Part shown: positions 46,849 through 57,758 of the stretch, piece by piece
Layout of the letters: the number at the start of each line of letters is the position of its first letter
Numbering within the stretch: the first letter of the stretch is position 1
NCBI GenBank assembly: GCA_018806915.1
Contig: JAGKQI010000052.1
Span: 1,054,001-1,118,000 of the forward strand
Length of the DNA: 64,000 nt
DNA from: Phytophthora colocasiae
Lineage: Eukaryota; Oomycota; Peronosporomycetes; Peronosporales; Peronosporaceae
Direction: 5' to 3'
Notes under the pieces: generated by a model
What the model was told of the DNA's origin: nothing
Seen by the model: only the letters and a program-made list of their open reading frames with translations
Databases searched by the model: none
Made by a program: the position numbers and the translations under genes

Positions 46849-48049
46849 ATGCGTCTGACTTCGTTTGTGCTCGTGGCAGCAGCCTCCATCTTCGCTTGCT
46901 CTGAGGCAGAATTCACCATCAATGACTCGAAGAGGATCACGGAACCCCCCGAACACATGCAGGTCGAGGAGAGCAACAACCGGCTCTTAAGAGTCCACGA
47001 AGATGACGATGAAGAGAGATCTACGTCCCAACTCGCCAAATCGCTTTCCGATAAGTTTTTATCCAAGACGCCCTCAGAATTCACGAGAAGTCAGTCACTA
47101 TATCGGCTGGACGACATGGCCAAGGCTAAGGCTGTCCCTGGACGAGAGGGTAAGACGCTGAGTGAGGTCTTAAAACTGGACGACAATGCATACTACAAGG
47201 CGAAGGGCTTGCCGCTGCCCAACTCCCCAGATTTGGACGACGCTGCGTACCTCAAAACCCTTCGCAAAGAAAACAAAGCTGCATTCCTGACCATTAGTCC
47301 TCGAGGTTAGAATCTGATCATTTCTATGGTTAGTCAACTGCTGTAGATTTAGGGCCTGTCTCTCCAAATCCGTCCTATTGTGCTTAAAAGATAGCATTCA
47401 CGCTTGCGGAATCTTTGCTTTGGTGGGATACGCCACAAATCGCGAGGAACTTAAGGTTCTGAGTGTGTGGGTCGTGAACTAAGCAGAAGCACGGTATTTA
47501 AACAATTGCCTTCTAAGAGGTGCAAAGTGCCTCGTCGGGTACGGTTCAGGCCCGACGAAGCAGTAGCATTGGGCGTGGGGCTCGAGGAAGACGTCCGGGA
47601 AGCAGAACGGGCTGATGAGGAAGCGGAGCGGCTGCTTGAAACGGAGCGAGGCATGAGTATTCTTTGCGAGACGAGATTTTCAACAATTAGCTATAGAGAC
47701 CCATCAATAAGCCGAGCTGCCTGCTAAAAGACTGCCAAACCAGCCGCGAGGTGGTTGATTACACAGTAGACCGCAATTACTCAGCAAGGTCCATGCTTCA
47801 ATATTGGCTAGCTATTGGGCAAAAGTTGAGTACCTGGCCATGTCGCACATGAGACCTCGACATAGAAGCAGCTTCTGCGGTAGTGATCGATATCTGTTTT
47901 GGAGGACTATTGAGAAGATGGAGTTTACCCCAGATACGATGTTGGAGAGGATGAAGCAGTTGGGAAAAGAATATTACGACCTTGTACTCCTGAAACAGTA
48001 CACGAAGTACTGGATGAAAAAGTACCCCGCCTGGAGTAGCAGTCTATAG
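46849..48049 (+). pseudogene. RXLR effector split by foreign sequence
   Basis: The N-terminal part is intact: signal peptide MRLTSFVLVAAASIFACSEA, RLLR at 45-48, DEER at 54-57, then SLYRLDDMAKAKAV and LKLDDNAYYKAKG repeats shared with the effector at 52159. The frame stops at 47310 (153 aa). The expected C terminus (IEKMEFTPDTMLERMKQLG, then LVLLKQYTKYWMKKYPAW) appears at about 47905-48049, so roughly 600 bases of unrelated sequence lie between. A shortened secreted RXLR protein may still be made from the first part, lacking the C-terminal Tyr/Trp-rich helices. Confidence 0.75.
47285..47900. other. Insert inside the RXLR gene
   Basis: About 615 bases separating the two parts of the split effector. 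It contains a small frame (47467-47727, RRVRFRPDEAVALGVGLEED and an acidic helix) that I cannot place. No inverted repeats or target duplication were recognised, so the mechanism is unclear. Confidence 0.4.
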
Positions 48050-48420
48050 GATTAGTCTACACAGTAAAACCTGAATAGATTGGGAGTGGAAAAATACAGA
48101 TACTGACTAGCACCGAGAGATTACGAGCGATCGTACGGCAACACTAAGGAGCAAACATCCCATTGCCCTGAGATGGAAGAATCAGGCAAATTCGACTCTC
48201 CTGGACGAATTTCGACACGACGTATGCTTTCTTGACTGCTCTTGGAAATGGACACTGTGTTGGGAGCCGAGCATTGCAACAAGGTTTAAAGCAAAACTCG
48301 AAACGACAGTTCTTTCCTCAGAATTTGGCTGTTCAGTGTTAATACCGGTACTTGAAATGCACGACTGGAGGAGAGCACTGGAGAAACGCGTACTCCCAGT
48401 ACTGTAGATTTATTCTCACA
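48050..48420. other. Intergenic, nothing recognised
   Basis: Downstream of the split effector. No open frame or repeat noted. Confidence 0.4.
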
Positions 48421-48882
48421 AGAGACTTTCAGAAGCCCCGGAAAATGAAAATCACGTAGTGAAAAACACGTGGCAGGATACCGCTTTTTGACTAAGGGTT
48501 TTCGGTACGAAAGGCCGCTTCAGGTTTACCGGGAAAAATAAACCCGTGACAAAATCACGTAGTCTTCCCCAATAGAGGCAGCCTTAGACATCAATGGCAC
48601 TCTTCCACTACCAGCTCTTCACTCTCATGAGCCTCACACAGCTCATAAGCGCATGGCCCGCTCATTCGGGTAGATATTCCATCCGGGCCTTTCATTAGGA
48701 CGGGCATCCGAGGCCTGCAGCTTCCGCACTGAAATCCGGTATCGTTACCCCGTAGCAAGGGTGCTCGGCACGGGATTTCGGAATCGAAAAACACGTGGGA
48801 GGGGTCGCGCTAAAAATAGATGGCTGCGCTACGTGATTATGACTACGGGTTTTTGCAATTTCCGGGGCTTCTGAAAGCCTCT
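48421..48882. mobile_element. MITE-like element with 24-bp inverted termini
   Basis: The termini AGAGACTTTCAGAAGCCCCG (48421) and the complement at 48859-48882 match over about 24 bases with one mismatch. ACA precedes and follows (possible 3-bp duplication). The interior lacks coding capacity but repeats a CACGTAG/CACGTGG motif four or more times in both orientations. Superfamily not determined. Confidence 0.65.
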
Positions 48883-49800
48883 ACAAACTATATTGCACTA
48901 AGTTTTTATCTTCATCAGGATTCTTTCTCGATTTAGGAAAAAATCTTAAAGTGTAGAGAACGGGGCTACATATATACGCATGTCCTTAGTGGAAATAAGT
49001 GCATTCACTCACTCGTTCCTCCTGTTGCAACTCACACTCGCTTTTCCCCAGAATGTGCAAAAAATAGAAGTTTTCTCGCGCAAAACCCGAATATTTTGCT
49101 CACTGTGAGCGGTGGAAGAAGAAAGGAAGGAAATTATTTGATTAACTAAAAAAAATGGACAACTCTTTGAACTAACTTAAAACGATCTGAAGCTAGATAG
49201 ATTATTCTTACCTGACTGTTGGGCAATCCAGAGATCAATCGGCGGAACTGAAAGCTGCCAGCAGCACCCGTTTCGACAACCAGGAAGGAATTGCTGACTA
49301 CGGGAAAATTCCGTTGTAAGAAATCAAAAGAAGACACAACCAATACTACAAATCGAAAGCCTACAATCGCCATATTTACAATTTGACCAGACTCGATGTC
49401 ATTCAACCAGATAAAAACATTCGGACTCACAGGATTCGGGCTATGTAAGTTTTACTATAATGAATTAGAGGCGACGGGGCGCACGTGATGGAAACTTGGG
49501 ATGGTATTTAATATGCACGCCGAATTAGCAGCTTATAGGAATACATCGGATTATAAGTATTTCAGCCCCTAATAGAACCACATTCGATATAATTCACGTG
49601 AAACTAAGTTTGGGTATGCAGATCTTCGTGGCTTTTGTGCTCTACCTAGTATGAAGGACCACAAACGTTCTAACTTTGCTGGCGTACAAGAGATATTATT
49701 TAACAATGTTTTGAGTTCCGTATTTAAAAACATTTGAACGGTAGCGTATATTGTATCAAACCGATTGATGTGAACAACACCGTAAGTAGAAGAACTGCGT
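48883..49800. other. Intergenic, one effector-upstream repeat
   Basis: Mostly AT-rich noncoding DNA. Bases about 49466-49540 (GCGACGGGGCGCACGTGATGGA to ATGCACGCC) match about 52838-52890, the region upstream of the RXLR gene at 52722, in the same orientation. No effector gene follows the 49466 copy. The minus frame at 49146-49430 has no recognised domain. Confidence 0.4.
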
Positions 49801-49825
49801 GACTATTCTGAAAAGTATCCAAGCG

Positions 49826-51708
49826 ATGGTTGAAAGAAGTAAGCGCGCTCGAATGAATCCTACAATCCTTGGTGAATCTTGCAATGTGTACCTTCACCCA
49901 ATAACGTGTGTCCGCGTCGTGTGTCAAAATGGTCCCGACATTCTACATCTCGCCCACATTGTCGCTAAACTCGATGAATTTCTAGACGGTTCTCGAAAAT
50001 GGACACTTTCGAAAGCCTGTGCTTCCGACTTTTGTTATCTCGTTGATCGCCTTCTGGTTAATCTGTCAGCAGAAGTTCCCACCAGTGTGGTGCATCACCC
50101 GGAGTATCGTCAATGGCTATTCAATTGGTGCTTGTTCCATGCGGTGGAAGGGGATAATTTGGAGGTTATTCAGTTATTGGTTAAACACTTTCGGGGTTGC
50201 CGTGTACCGATCCCGGTGATTTCAAAATGGGCTCAACGTGGTGCATCAGAGATCTTGAAGTGGTTAGATGGATATGACGTCGAATGGGACAGTGAGGCCG
50301 TGTCGACAGCTATCACACACGGGAAGTTTGAATTAGCAAAATGGCTACAAAAGAAATTACCGACTTCCGACATGGACTCCATGATATATTGGGCAGTGCT
50401 AGCAGCAGATAAAGGCAATTTACCAATGGTACAATGGGTGTGTGGTATCATCACAGAAAGAGACGTCTTCGTTACTTGCTGGGGGATATGGATACGTGGA
50501 GAATTGTGGAGACTGCCGCCAGCTCCGGACACCTCCACATTCTAAAGTGGATTATGGATATACCGAACCGTAAGGTGCTTCTCTACGAACTTCTTGGTCG
50601 AGAGATGGATGAATCTTCTCGAGCTAGAATTCCTTTAGCCGGTGCGAATATCGACGTTCTGGTCTGGTTAATTGAAAATTACCCTGACCTGTGTGATAGC
50701 AGAAACGCCGACTATTATACTGCCGTGACTGGCCGCCTGGATATCCTTCATTTGCTCTTTTCTTCTCCTATTGATATTGAGATGCAAAAGTCACCGATAG
50801 CTATGAGTCTTGCAGCTCAAAAAGGTTATCTGGAAATTGTGAAATTTCTCGTCGGAAAAAATTATTTGGCTGGAATCGCTGTAGACAACGCCGCAATGGA
50901 AGGACATCTCGATGTCGTAAAATGGCTACACGAAAATACTTCGCATAGATGTAGTACAAGTGCGATGGATCATGCTGCTGGAAACGGACATCTTGCTGTC
51001 GTGAAATGGCTACATTTTAATCGTAAGGAGGGCTGCTCACGTTGGGCCATGAACAATGCTGCACGAGAGGGTCATTTACGGATAGTTACATGGCTACATG
51101 AAAATAGGACGGAAGGGTGCACCACAAGAGCTATGGATATGGCTGCAAGTTCTGGAAATCTCGAAATGGTGAAATGGCTACACTATCATCGAACGGAAGG
51201 TTGTACATCATCCGCCATGGATTCTGCCGCCACAAATGGACACCTCGAGATGGTGAAATGGCTACATTTGAATCGGTTGGAAGGCTGTACTACGGCTGCA
51301 ATGAATGGAGCAGCAGGAAAGAACCACCTCCAAATGCTACAGTGGCTCGAGGAAAACAGGACGGAGGGATTTACGCTCGAAGCTGTACGCAGCTCTGTTC
51401 AAGAGGGTCACTTGAAAGTCCTTGAGTGGTTATTTACTCGTAGACCGGAGCTTTGTACGATAGCTACAATGGACACGTATGGTCGTACACTGCTGTATCT
51501 AGCAGGAGTGTACAGTCAGTTTGACGTCTGGTGGTTTCTGTACCACAATTGTTATGACGGCTCTATCGAAACTCTCAAGGACGCACTGAGGCAGTTAAAT
51601 CGTGCTTGGTTTGTTGAGCTGGCATACATACACCATCGACACGAGTTTGAGATGAATATTGCGGAACACCTGAAAGCTGTATGGTTGGAGGATTCTAGAC
51701 GGCCATAG
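49826..51708 (+). CDS. Ankyrin-repeat protein, one frameshift
   Basis: About 620 aa across two frames (49826 to about 50470, then to 51708). A short N-terminal head is followed by oomycete-type ankyrin repeats, first degenerate (EVIQLLVKHF, FELAKWLQKKL) then regular ~33-aa units with the pattern AAxNGHLEMVKWLHxNRxEGCT, six or more between about 50880 and 51360. The C terminus (VYSQFDVWWFLYHNCYDG, EFEMNIAEHLKAVWLED) is repeat-free. Ankyrin repeats bind partner proteins; the partner is unknown. There is no signal peptide. The shift near 50470-50490 looks like one extra base in a G-rich stretch (CTTGCTGGGGG), possibly a sequence error. ATG 49826 is the first ATG of the frame. Confidence 0.8.
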
Positions 51709-52158
51709 TAAACAGAAGATAACACTGCTAATTCAGAACGGAAGCTTGTTGACGTCGACCCAAGCTATCATGGAAGTACATACCGTCTTTAATCGCGACA
51801 TAGTTGACGTGTTCAGATTTTGTTTTGAATATTCAGTACGTCAGAAGTACTAATGTACTAACTACCTGAAAAATGTGATCCAACAGAATTTTTGTATATT
51901 TCTAGTTTGAAGAAGAAAACTAATAAACTCACACGTAGCAGTAGAAGAACTATATCGTTTTGCTACCTCGGTAATAAACACAAAGTGATTAACAATTCCT
52001 CTCCCCTTCACGAAGAAGTTGCAAGTTACTTCCGAACCAGTATCATACCAAGGCCATCCTTACAATATTTGCAGCATTTTAAGTATCAAGTTGAGAAAAG
52101 TATTTTATTCAGTGCAACTCGAATTTGCTCACTTTCCCAATTCATTCAAGCGCTAATC
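51709..52158. other. Convergent intergenic region
   Basis: Between the ankyrin gene and the minus-strand effector. The frame at 51892-52164 has no domain. Likely 3' UTRs. Confidence 0.4.
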
Positions 52159-52722
52159 TTATAGATTACTAGTCCAGGTGGGATGTTTTTCCATCCAGTA
52201 CTTCGTGAAATGTTTCACGAGTATAAGATCGACATGGCTCTTTCCCCTTTTTTCCATTGTCATCAGCATCGTATCAGGGTTAAAGCCGCCTTTCTCAAGT
52301 TGCTGGAAATATATCTTGTTCTCTCCTTGAATCTTGTTTAGGGACGCCACATCGTCGAGCTGCGAGTATTTACTCAGCTTCACACCTCCCGCCTTGAGGT
52401 ACACCGCGTCGTCCAGTTTGGAGATCTCACTCAACTTGCCTTTCTGCCCACTGAGGGGCACCTGTTTTGAGAGCTGACCAAACGACTTGCTCCGCGTCAG
52501 TTTAGACGTTTTCTCTAAAAGCTTCCCCGAAAGTGATTTGACGAGTTGCTGCCCCACCCTCTCCTCTTCTTCAGCGTCATGGTGAACTCTCAGGAACCGG
52601 TTGGTATTATTTTCTGCTTTCGCACGATCGGAGATACTCTTCGGATCACTGGTGGTGGATACTCCCTCGCAGCAAGCGAAAATGGAGGCTGCAGCCACGA
52701 GTACGAAGTAAGTCAGACGCAT
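52159..52722 (-). CDS. RXLR effector (RFLR-EEER), intact
   Basis: A 187-aa secreted effector. Signal peptide MRLTYFVLVAAASIFACCEG, RXLR motif RFLR at 42-45, EEER at 52-55. The effector domain has repeated KLDDAVYLKAG/QLDDVASLNK segments, then FNPDTMLMTMEKRGKSHVDL and a C-terminal LVKHFTKYWMEKHPTW. The same C-terminal pattern ends the split gene at 48049 and the pseudogene at 15710, so this is the intact member of a three-copy family here. It is probably translocated into plant cells; the target is unknown. An initiator-like motif lies upstream at 52757-52774. Confidence 0.9.
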   Translation of the reverse strand: MRLTYFVLVAAASIFACCEGVSTTSDPKSISDRAKAENNTNRFLRVHHDAEEEERVGQQLVKSLSGKLLEKTSKLTRSKSFGQLSKQVPLSGQKGKLSEISKLDDAVYLKAGGVKLSKYSQLDDVASLNKIQGENKIYFQQLEKGGFNPDTMLMTMEKRGKSHVDLILVKHFTKYWMEKHPTWTSNL

Positions 52723-52756
52723 CGGATAATCTGGGCAAAAGCTTCAGTCTTTGTGT

Positions 52757-52774
52757 GCAAGTTGCGGAGTGATC
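52757..52774 (-). promoter_or_regulatory. Initiator-like motif of the intact RXLR gene
   Basis: The minus strand reads GATCACTCCGCAACTTGC about 35-50 bases before the ATG at 52722. It matches GCTCACTTCGCAACTTGC of the pseudogene and GACTCACTTCGTAACTTC of the split gene. Confidence 0.5.
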
Positions 52775-53118
52775 CCACAAACAGAAAATAAAGCTGTAGA
52801 ACTCAAAGCACTGATGAATTTGTGAATCACAGACGCGACGGGGCACACGTGATGGATATTTGAGATGGTAATTAATGTGCACGCCATCACTGTGTCCGAA
52901 CCTTCAGATTAGAAACAAACTGACAATTGTGACCCGGACTGCAGTCTGGTGGTACCGGATTTCGCTGTTGAATCAACGATGGGGAATAACTTTGTTAACG
53001 GTTGCAAAATAGCAACTGTACAAGCAGTACGTCTTGAGTATTGCCTTTGTTTTGCAGTCAAGCATGACGAAGCAGGATAAAAAAATGATACCAGTCTATG
53101 TAATTTCCGAGAAAAGGG

Positions 53119-53469
53119 CTATCCGACAATACAGGTTGGGTATCTTTTCCTGAAGCAATCAAACATCAAAAAAGATAAACGGTTCGAAGTGTCGTAATTC
53201 GACGGTCCTGGTGATGAATACAAAATTTTCTTAATCCTCAGCTCCACCACCACCGGCCACACATTAAGTCTGTGCCTTCTTTGATTGCGCAGCACTTCGG
53301 ACAAGTAGGCCTGTTTAGATAGTGTAGACACCATCGAGTCCATCCAGCAATACACTTGCGGTGGAAGCTGTGTCCACACGTCTTGGTACCACCAGAAGAA
53401 TCGACGGACCAACCGATTGAGCATGTCAGGGCTCTTCATACTTCCATCGGGAGACAAAGGACGACTCAT
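53119..53469 (-). CDS. Hypothetical protein or fragment
   Basis: A 116-aa frame beginning MSRPLSPDGSMKSPDMLNRL, rich in aromatic residues (FFWWYQDVWTQLPPQVYCWM). No signal peptide or known domain. It may be the remainder of a longer gene. It precedes a GH140-like scrap on the other strand. Confidence 0.3.
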   Translation of the reverse strand: MSRPLSPDGSMKSPDMLNRLVRRFFWWYQDVWTQLPPQVYCWMDSMVSTLSKQAYLSEVLRNQRRHRLNVWPVVVELRIKKILYSSPGPSNYDTSNRLSFLMFDCFRKRYPTCIVG

Positions 53470-53498
53470 CTAGTGGTTCGGCTATAATCACTGCACGT

Positions 53499-53612
53499 TA
53501 CGGGATTCTCCTGATCCTCGTCCCTGCGTGGGGTAGTTGGGTTAGTGGTGGATGGCCTGGATATGAGGAATCGCTATTCGACGAGTCCACCGCGCACGAA
53601 TGGGGATATTAT
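53499..53612 (+). pseudogene. GH140-like gene fragment
   Basis: The + strand reads YGILLILVPAWGSWVSGGW and then SLFDESTAHEWGYY, nearly the same as residues in the GH140-like gene at 62744-64000. Only ~38 codons are present, with no flanking homology recognised on either side. Confidence 0.75.
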
Positions 53613-53955
53613 GGTACAGTTCGTTGACGTTCAAGTACGTGAGCCACCTCAAGAGATAATGTGCGATTCTCGTTGCAAGGATGTCTGCATTCTCACGCTT
53701 ATCTTTAATACCGATTCTCGTCTAACGTTTTCTCGGAATTTGATTGGCTGTATAGGCTGATTCCCACGATTTGATTGGCTATCCAAAAATCTCGTTTTGT
53801 GAGGTTCTTTAAGGAACGTCCTCCTCTAAATATAAGTGAGACCTACCTATTCATGACCTACAAAATGGCTACATGAGTTGCAAAGACCTGCGCACTGGTC
53901 TTGAAAGGACGCAGTGCTCAGCTCTGTGTCATTCCTCAACTCTCCAGCCAACGCC

Positions 53956-55716
53956 ATGTCAACGTCGCTCGCCCAATTGCTCCAGCATTTGCATCTGGAG
54001 AGCAGCCAACCTCCCGACGAGCGGTTCGCGTGGCTGCACCATCACTCGCAGCACACGCAGCACCCGCTCGTACAGTTCGACTTTTCCACGACACACTGTA
54101 CACTTTACATTGTATCCAAGAGGAGACGCAGTAAAGCACCGGAACACTCGAATCACGAGAACCATAAGCACACTGCACCCCCCGGAAGTAGTGGCAGTAG
54201 TTCATCAGAGAATGAGAAGCCAGGAGACCCCATTTTCGTGCAACTTGAGTGGGAAGAAGTACTTGGTGCACACCTCCAAACGGCATGTGGCCAGTCACTA
54301 TGTCGACGCTCGGTTGTTCCACGTCGAGTTTACATGTTAGCACTATACGCATGTCCCCCGGAAGGTTTATTACTTGAAAACCACCACAAGAAAGACGACC
54401 TACCGGTAAAGCGAAGTCTGCGTGAGTGGACATTCCGGTTCTACGGAGACGAGATTGAACGTGTGACTCAGTTGCATCACGCGTTGAATAGATGGGCAGA
54501 TCCTCGGAGGAATTTGGTGGAGGATATTCATGATCAGGTTTTGCTGCAGCCAGACGAAGCCATTTCCGGCTCGTTGCGCAAGTTCTACGTACTAATCGAC
54601 CCTAATGGAGGCACTGGATGGAGCGTGCGCAAGTATGAACAGTTCGTCGCGCCTATTTTCCGCGCTGCTAACATTGATACGGCACTGGAGACGACGAATG
54701 ATGCCGAACGTGTTCGACAAGTCGCTATTGAGCTCCCTCTCGACCAATTTGAGTGCGTGGCGATTGTAGGAGGAGACAGCTACGCCCACGAATGTAAGTT
54801 GATCCGTTTTACAAGTTGGTTAAGTTCATTTTACTGATCAAATCATTCTGTTTGCCTAGTTGTTCAAGGATTAATGGCTCGGCCGGATTGGAAACAAGCG
54901 ATTCGCCAACCCTTTGGTATTTTGCCGATAGACTGTGGCTCATCGAATGGTCTGGCAGCTTCTATCGCTTACTATAGCCATGTGAAATTGGATCTAGCGA
55001 ACGCAGCATTTGCTCTCGTTAAGGGCCAACCGCAGGACCTCGACCTTACATCAGTAAGCAACGGAACTGAGACACGGTACTCGTTCCTGAAGCTTGAATG
55101 GGCTCTATCCGAAGCAGATCAAGTTGTTCCACTACACACGCCTGGAATTCTTCATGATCTACGCTATACCATGTCATTGAGGAAACAAATTGCCCGTACT
55201 GCAGCCTACACCGGCAGAATATGGTACTTACGTCAAGACATTGGCGTTCAACCTGCCAAGTACTTTCAGGAACATCCAAACGACGACGAAAATGCTCCAA
55301 GTCAAGATTTATTCGCTGATCTTGGCCGTGGACAGTGGATGGAGCTTCAAGGACCTTTCCGAAGCGCTTGGGTGACGAATACTACCCACGCAACACCGTC
55401 CGCCTTCACTGCACCTGGTGCTCAACTCGATGATGGCTACACTTACATCACTGTCATTGACGGAACGCACCCGCGTAGTGAAGTGTGGCGAATGTTGTTT
55501 TCACTCGAGACCGGGCGACATCTTAAGCGACCGGCAGTTCAACAGATCGGAACGAGAGCGGTCAAGCTTCAACCTGCACGTACTACCGACCGGTTGTGCG
55601 TTGACGGTCATCCAATGAACGGACCAGCTTTTGTTGCTCAAGTACACCGAAGTTTAGCTCGGATCATTACTTTACCACGCCAACGTCCACAAGGAAACAC
55701 GAGGAACACATTTTAG
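53956..55716 (+). CDS. Sphingosine-kinase-like lipid kinase (one intron)
   Basis: Two exons, 53956-54793 and 54860-55716, give 564 aa. The N-terminal ~200 aa resemble the variable N-terminal domain of sphingosine and ceramide kinases (REWTFRFYGDEIERVTQL). The DAG-kinase-type catalytic domain follows: KFYVLIDPNGGTGWS (nucleotide-binding loop), VAIVGGDSYAHEFVQGLM, then FGILPIDCGSSNGLAASIAY; later C3-C5 blocks include TAAYTGRIWYLR, SAWVTNTTHATPSAF, FSLETGRHL and CVDGHPMNGPAFVAQVH. Substitutions are notable: GGDS for GGDG, and a two-residue longer CGSSNG loop where SGNA is usual. It would phosphorylate sphingoid bases in the cytosol or at membranes. No signal peptide. Confidence 0.82.
54794..54859 (+). 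other. GT-AG intron
   Basis: A 66-base intron with GTAAGTTGATC at the donor and a pyrimidine-rich GTTTGCCTAG acceptor. It splits the codon for the Phe in HEFVQGLM, and the joined frame is open to the stop at 55714-55716. Confidence 0.85.
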
Positions 55717-55738
55717 ACTTTACACGCTGATAACTCTC

Positions 55739-56321
55739 TTAAAACTCGACAACTAGAAGCCAGTCGTTGTCCACACTACCACTTGAAGGAGGCATGAAGT
55801 CCATACGAGTCTCATTTGCAGAGACAACGATAGTCGCGTCATTGTAGTATTCTCCGTCACGAGGGGAGAACCAGCGAACCGTTCCCTTACGCTCAGATCC
55901 ATCTCCAACTAGAAGACTGAACGCATCGCCGTGACCCGCGTACACGTAGAACCGGTTGTTATTCGCTGAAGCGAGGACCGAAATGAACCGTGTGCTGTCG
56001 AACGCGTTCACTGCGACGTCGGTGTATCCATTGGGGCTAGCGAGAAGGTGACGGCCCGGTTCGAGTGCTTCAAGTTCGGCGATCGTGAGGTTCTCGAGGG
56101 GTTTCGTAGTGTATTGAGCCTGCTTTCCAGCCTCAAAGAAGAGATCCCGACGCCAAGAACTTGAGGCGTTTTCACCTGACGAAGGTGCGATGTAGTCGCT
56201 CTTACGGTACAGATCAGATGCAGGTTCATACATTTGCCACACGCTATTGGCGCCGTACGTGAAGCCCGCCGCTCCACCGTATACGCCGTTATACAAACCT
56301 GTGCGGACTTGAGACGCGTTC
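55739..56321 (-). pseudogene. GH140-like secreted hydrolase, 3' piece (split by Copia)
   Basis: C-terminal ~190 residues of the GH140-like gene whose 5' piece is at 61436-62441. Reads ASQVRTGLYNGVYGGAAGFT, WQMYEPASDLYRKSDYI, WRRDLFFEAGKQAQYT, then the C-terminal beta domain (FISVLASANNNRFYVYAGHG, WFSPRDGEYYNDATIV) to VDNDWLLVVEF and stop. Target duplication CGTTC lies at 56317-56321 and 61436-61440, so the reading frame is continuous if the Copia element and one duplicate are discounted (527 aa). It is convergent with, and 22 bases from, the sphingosine-kinase-like gene. Confidence 0.85.
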
Positions 56322-56632
56322 TATTCGGTGGCGTCGAGACGATGTTGGAGGCTTGTGTACTAGAAGATGAAAGTAGAAGTGATTGAGATTAAAGTTTTAG
56401 CGCTAGCTCTTCCTTCCTGCAGCCCCTTGGTCTTCCCAGCACTAGTTCGATCTCCTCACGTGCACAAGAAACGCAGATGGCGATGCAGCCGCCACCAGTA
56501 GAGCTTCCGATCTCGTACCTGCTCCCGTCTGCTGCAACTCGCAGCTCTCCGGAAAGCCTGCACCCCGATGGAAACTAATCATTCGACTGCAACTTGCGGC
56601 TCGAGCATCAACCCGAAACGCTGTTTCTAACA
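56322..56632 (-). repeat. 3' LTR of the young Copia element
   Basis: A 311-bp repeat of 61125-61435, no differences seen. On the element's strand it begins TGTTAGAAAC and ends CCGAATA. Confidence 0.9.
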
Positions 56633-56742
56633 CTCCTCCTCGGCGGTAACGCCATCCGTGCACCTCTTGCGATCACTTAAAAACAGTAAGTCGCGAAGTT
56701 CGCTGAGACGCGGCGCCGGTAATGCCTTCGTCAGTAAATCAG

Positions 56743-57099
56743 CTAACTGAAACCGCGATTCCACGTAGACGGGCTCAACGATCCCGCGGCGAGTGTAAAG
56801 TACACGAACTTGATACGAATATCAATGTGCTTTGCACTAGCCGACGTTGACTCACTTCGTAGCTGCTTTATCGCTGCCTGATTGTCAACCATCAGCGGCA
56901 CTTGGCTCTTGCGCCGACAAGCCGATCTCCAGCAGTAGCTGACGAAATCCAAGTAATTCGCGGCAGATGTGCGACGCAGCAGTAAATTCCGCTTCCATTG
57001 TCGACAGTGAGACGCCACCTTGCTTCTTGCACGCCCAAGAATTGGCATACCGTCAGTAGTACGACGCCTCCTGTAACACTTTGCGGTCGGTCTTGTCAC
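56743..57099 (-). pseudogene. Copia RNase H
   Basis: Encodes MVDNQAAIKQLRSESTSASA and KHIDIRIKFV typical of Copia RNase H. Frames shift at about 57000 and 57100. It is the C-terminal end of Pol. Confidence 0.75.
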
Positions 57100-57758
57100 G
57101 CAGCAAAGTCTGCATCACTGAATCCTTCGAGTCGCAGTGCCGTGCTAGGTTCGCAGCCTTTCATCCACCAGTTTAACGCTTTTGTACCACTGAGGTAACG
57201 GAGCACGCGCTTACAGAGCTTCCAGTCCGCCAGGCGAGGTTGATGAGTTTGGCGTGTTGCTTTGTGGACAGCGAAAGCGATGTCCGGCCTGGTACAACGT
57301 GCGAGCCACAGCAAGCTGCCGACCAAAGACTGAAAACGGCGTAGTGTTGGCCCCCCAGTTTTGTCCATAGCGGGCAGTAGCTCCTCCTGAAGTGCTGGTT
57401 TGTCGTTGCATTCTTCTCCAATCGGTGTCCGCACTCCGTGTGCACCTTCCATGCCGAATTCGCGCAGCAGTTCGTCGATGGCTACTTCTTGGTCGAGCTC
57501 GTACCCGTGATGTTCGTCGTAGTGAACACGCATCCCAAGAAAACGACTCACATACCCGAGGTTCTTTATCGATAGAGTCGCCATATCTTCAAAAAACTTG
57601 TCCACCAGCTCCTCACGTGTTGCAGTCACAAGGAGGTCGTCGACATACACTCCGACGACAACCGTGTCAGGACCGTCGTTCTTGAAGTAGAGACACATAT
57701 CCGTGATCGGCAGGTAAATCCGGCTGCCAGGAGATGGTTGTGTAGCAATTGACTCCAT
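57096..57758 (-). CDS. Copia reverse transcriptase, palm C-terminal part
   Basis: A 220-aa frame with MCLYFKNDGPDTVVVGVYVD, then YVDDLLVTAT, FLGMRVHYDEHH, SLVGSLLWLARCTRPDIAFA and GFSDADFAA. It continues the 57626-58672 frame after a shift near 57740. Confidence 0.85.
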   Translation of the reverse strand: MESIATQPSPGSRIYLPITDMCLYFKNDGPDTVVVGVYVDDLLVTATREELVDKFFEDMATLSIKNLGYVSRFLGMRVHYDEHHGYELDQEVAIDELLREFGMEGAHGVRTPIGEECNDKPALQEELLPAMDKTGGPTLRRFQSLVGSLLWLARCTRPDIAFAVHKATRQTHQPRLADWKLCKRVLRYLSGTKALNWWMKGCEPSTALRLEGFSDADFAA

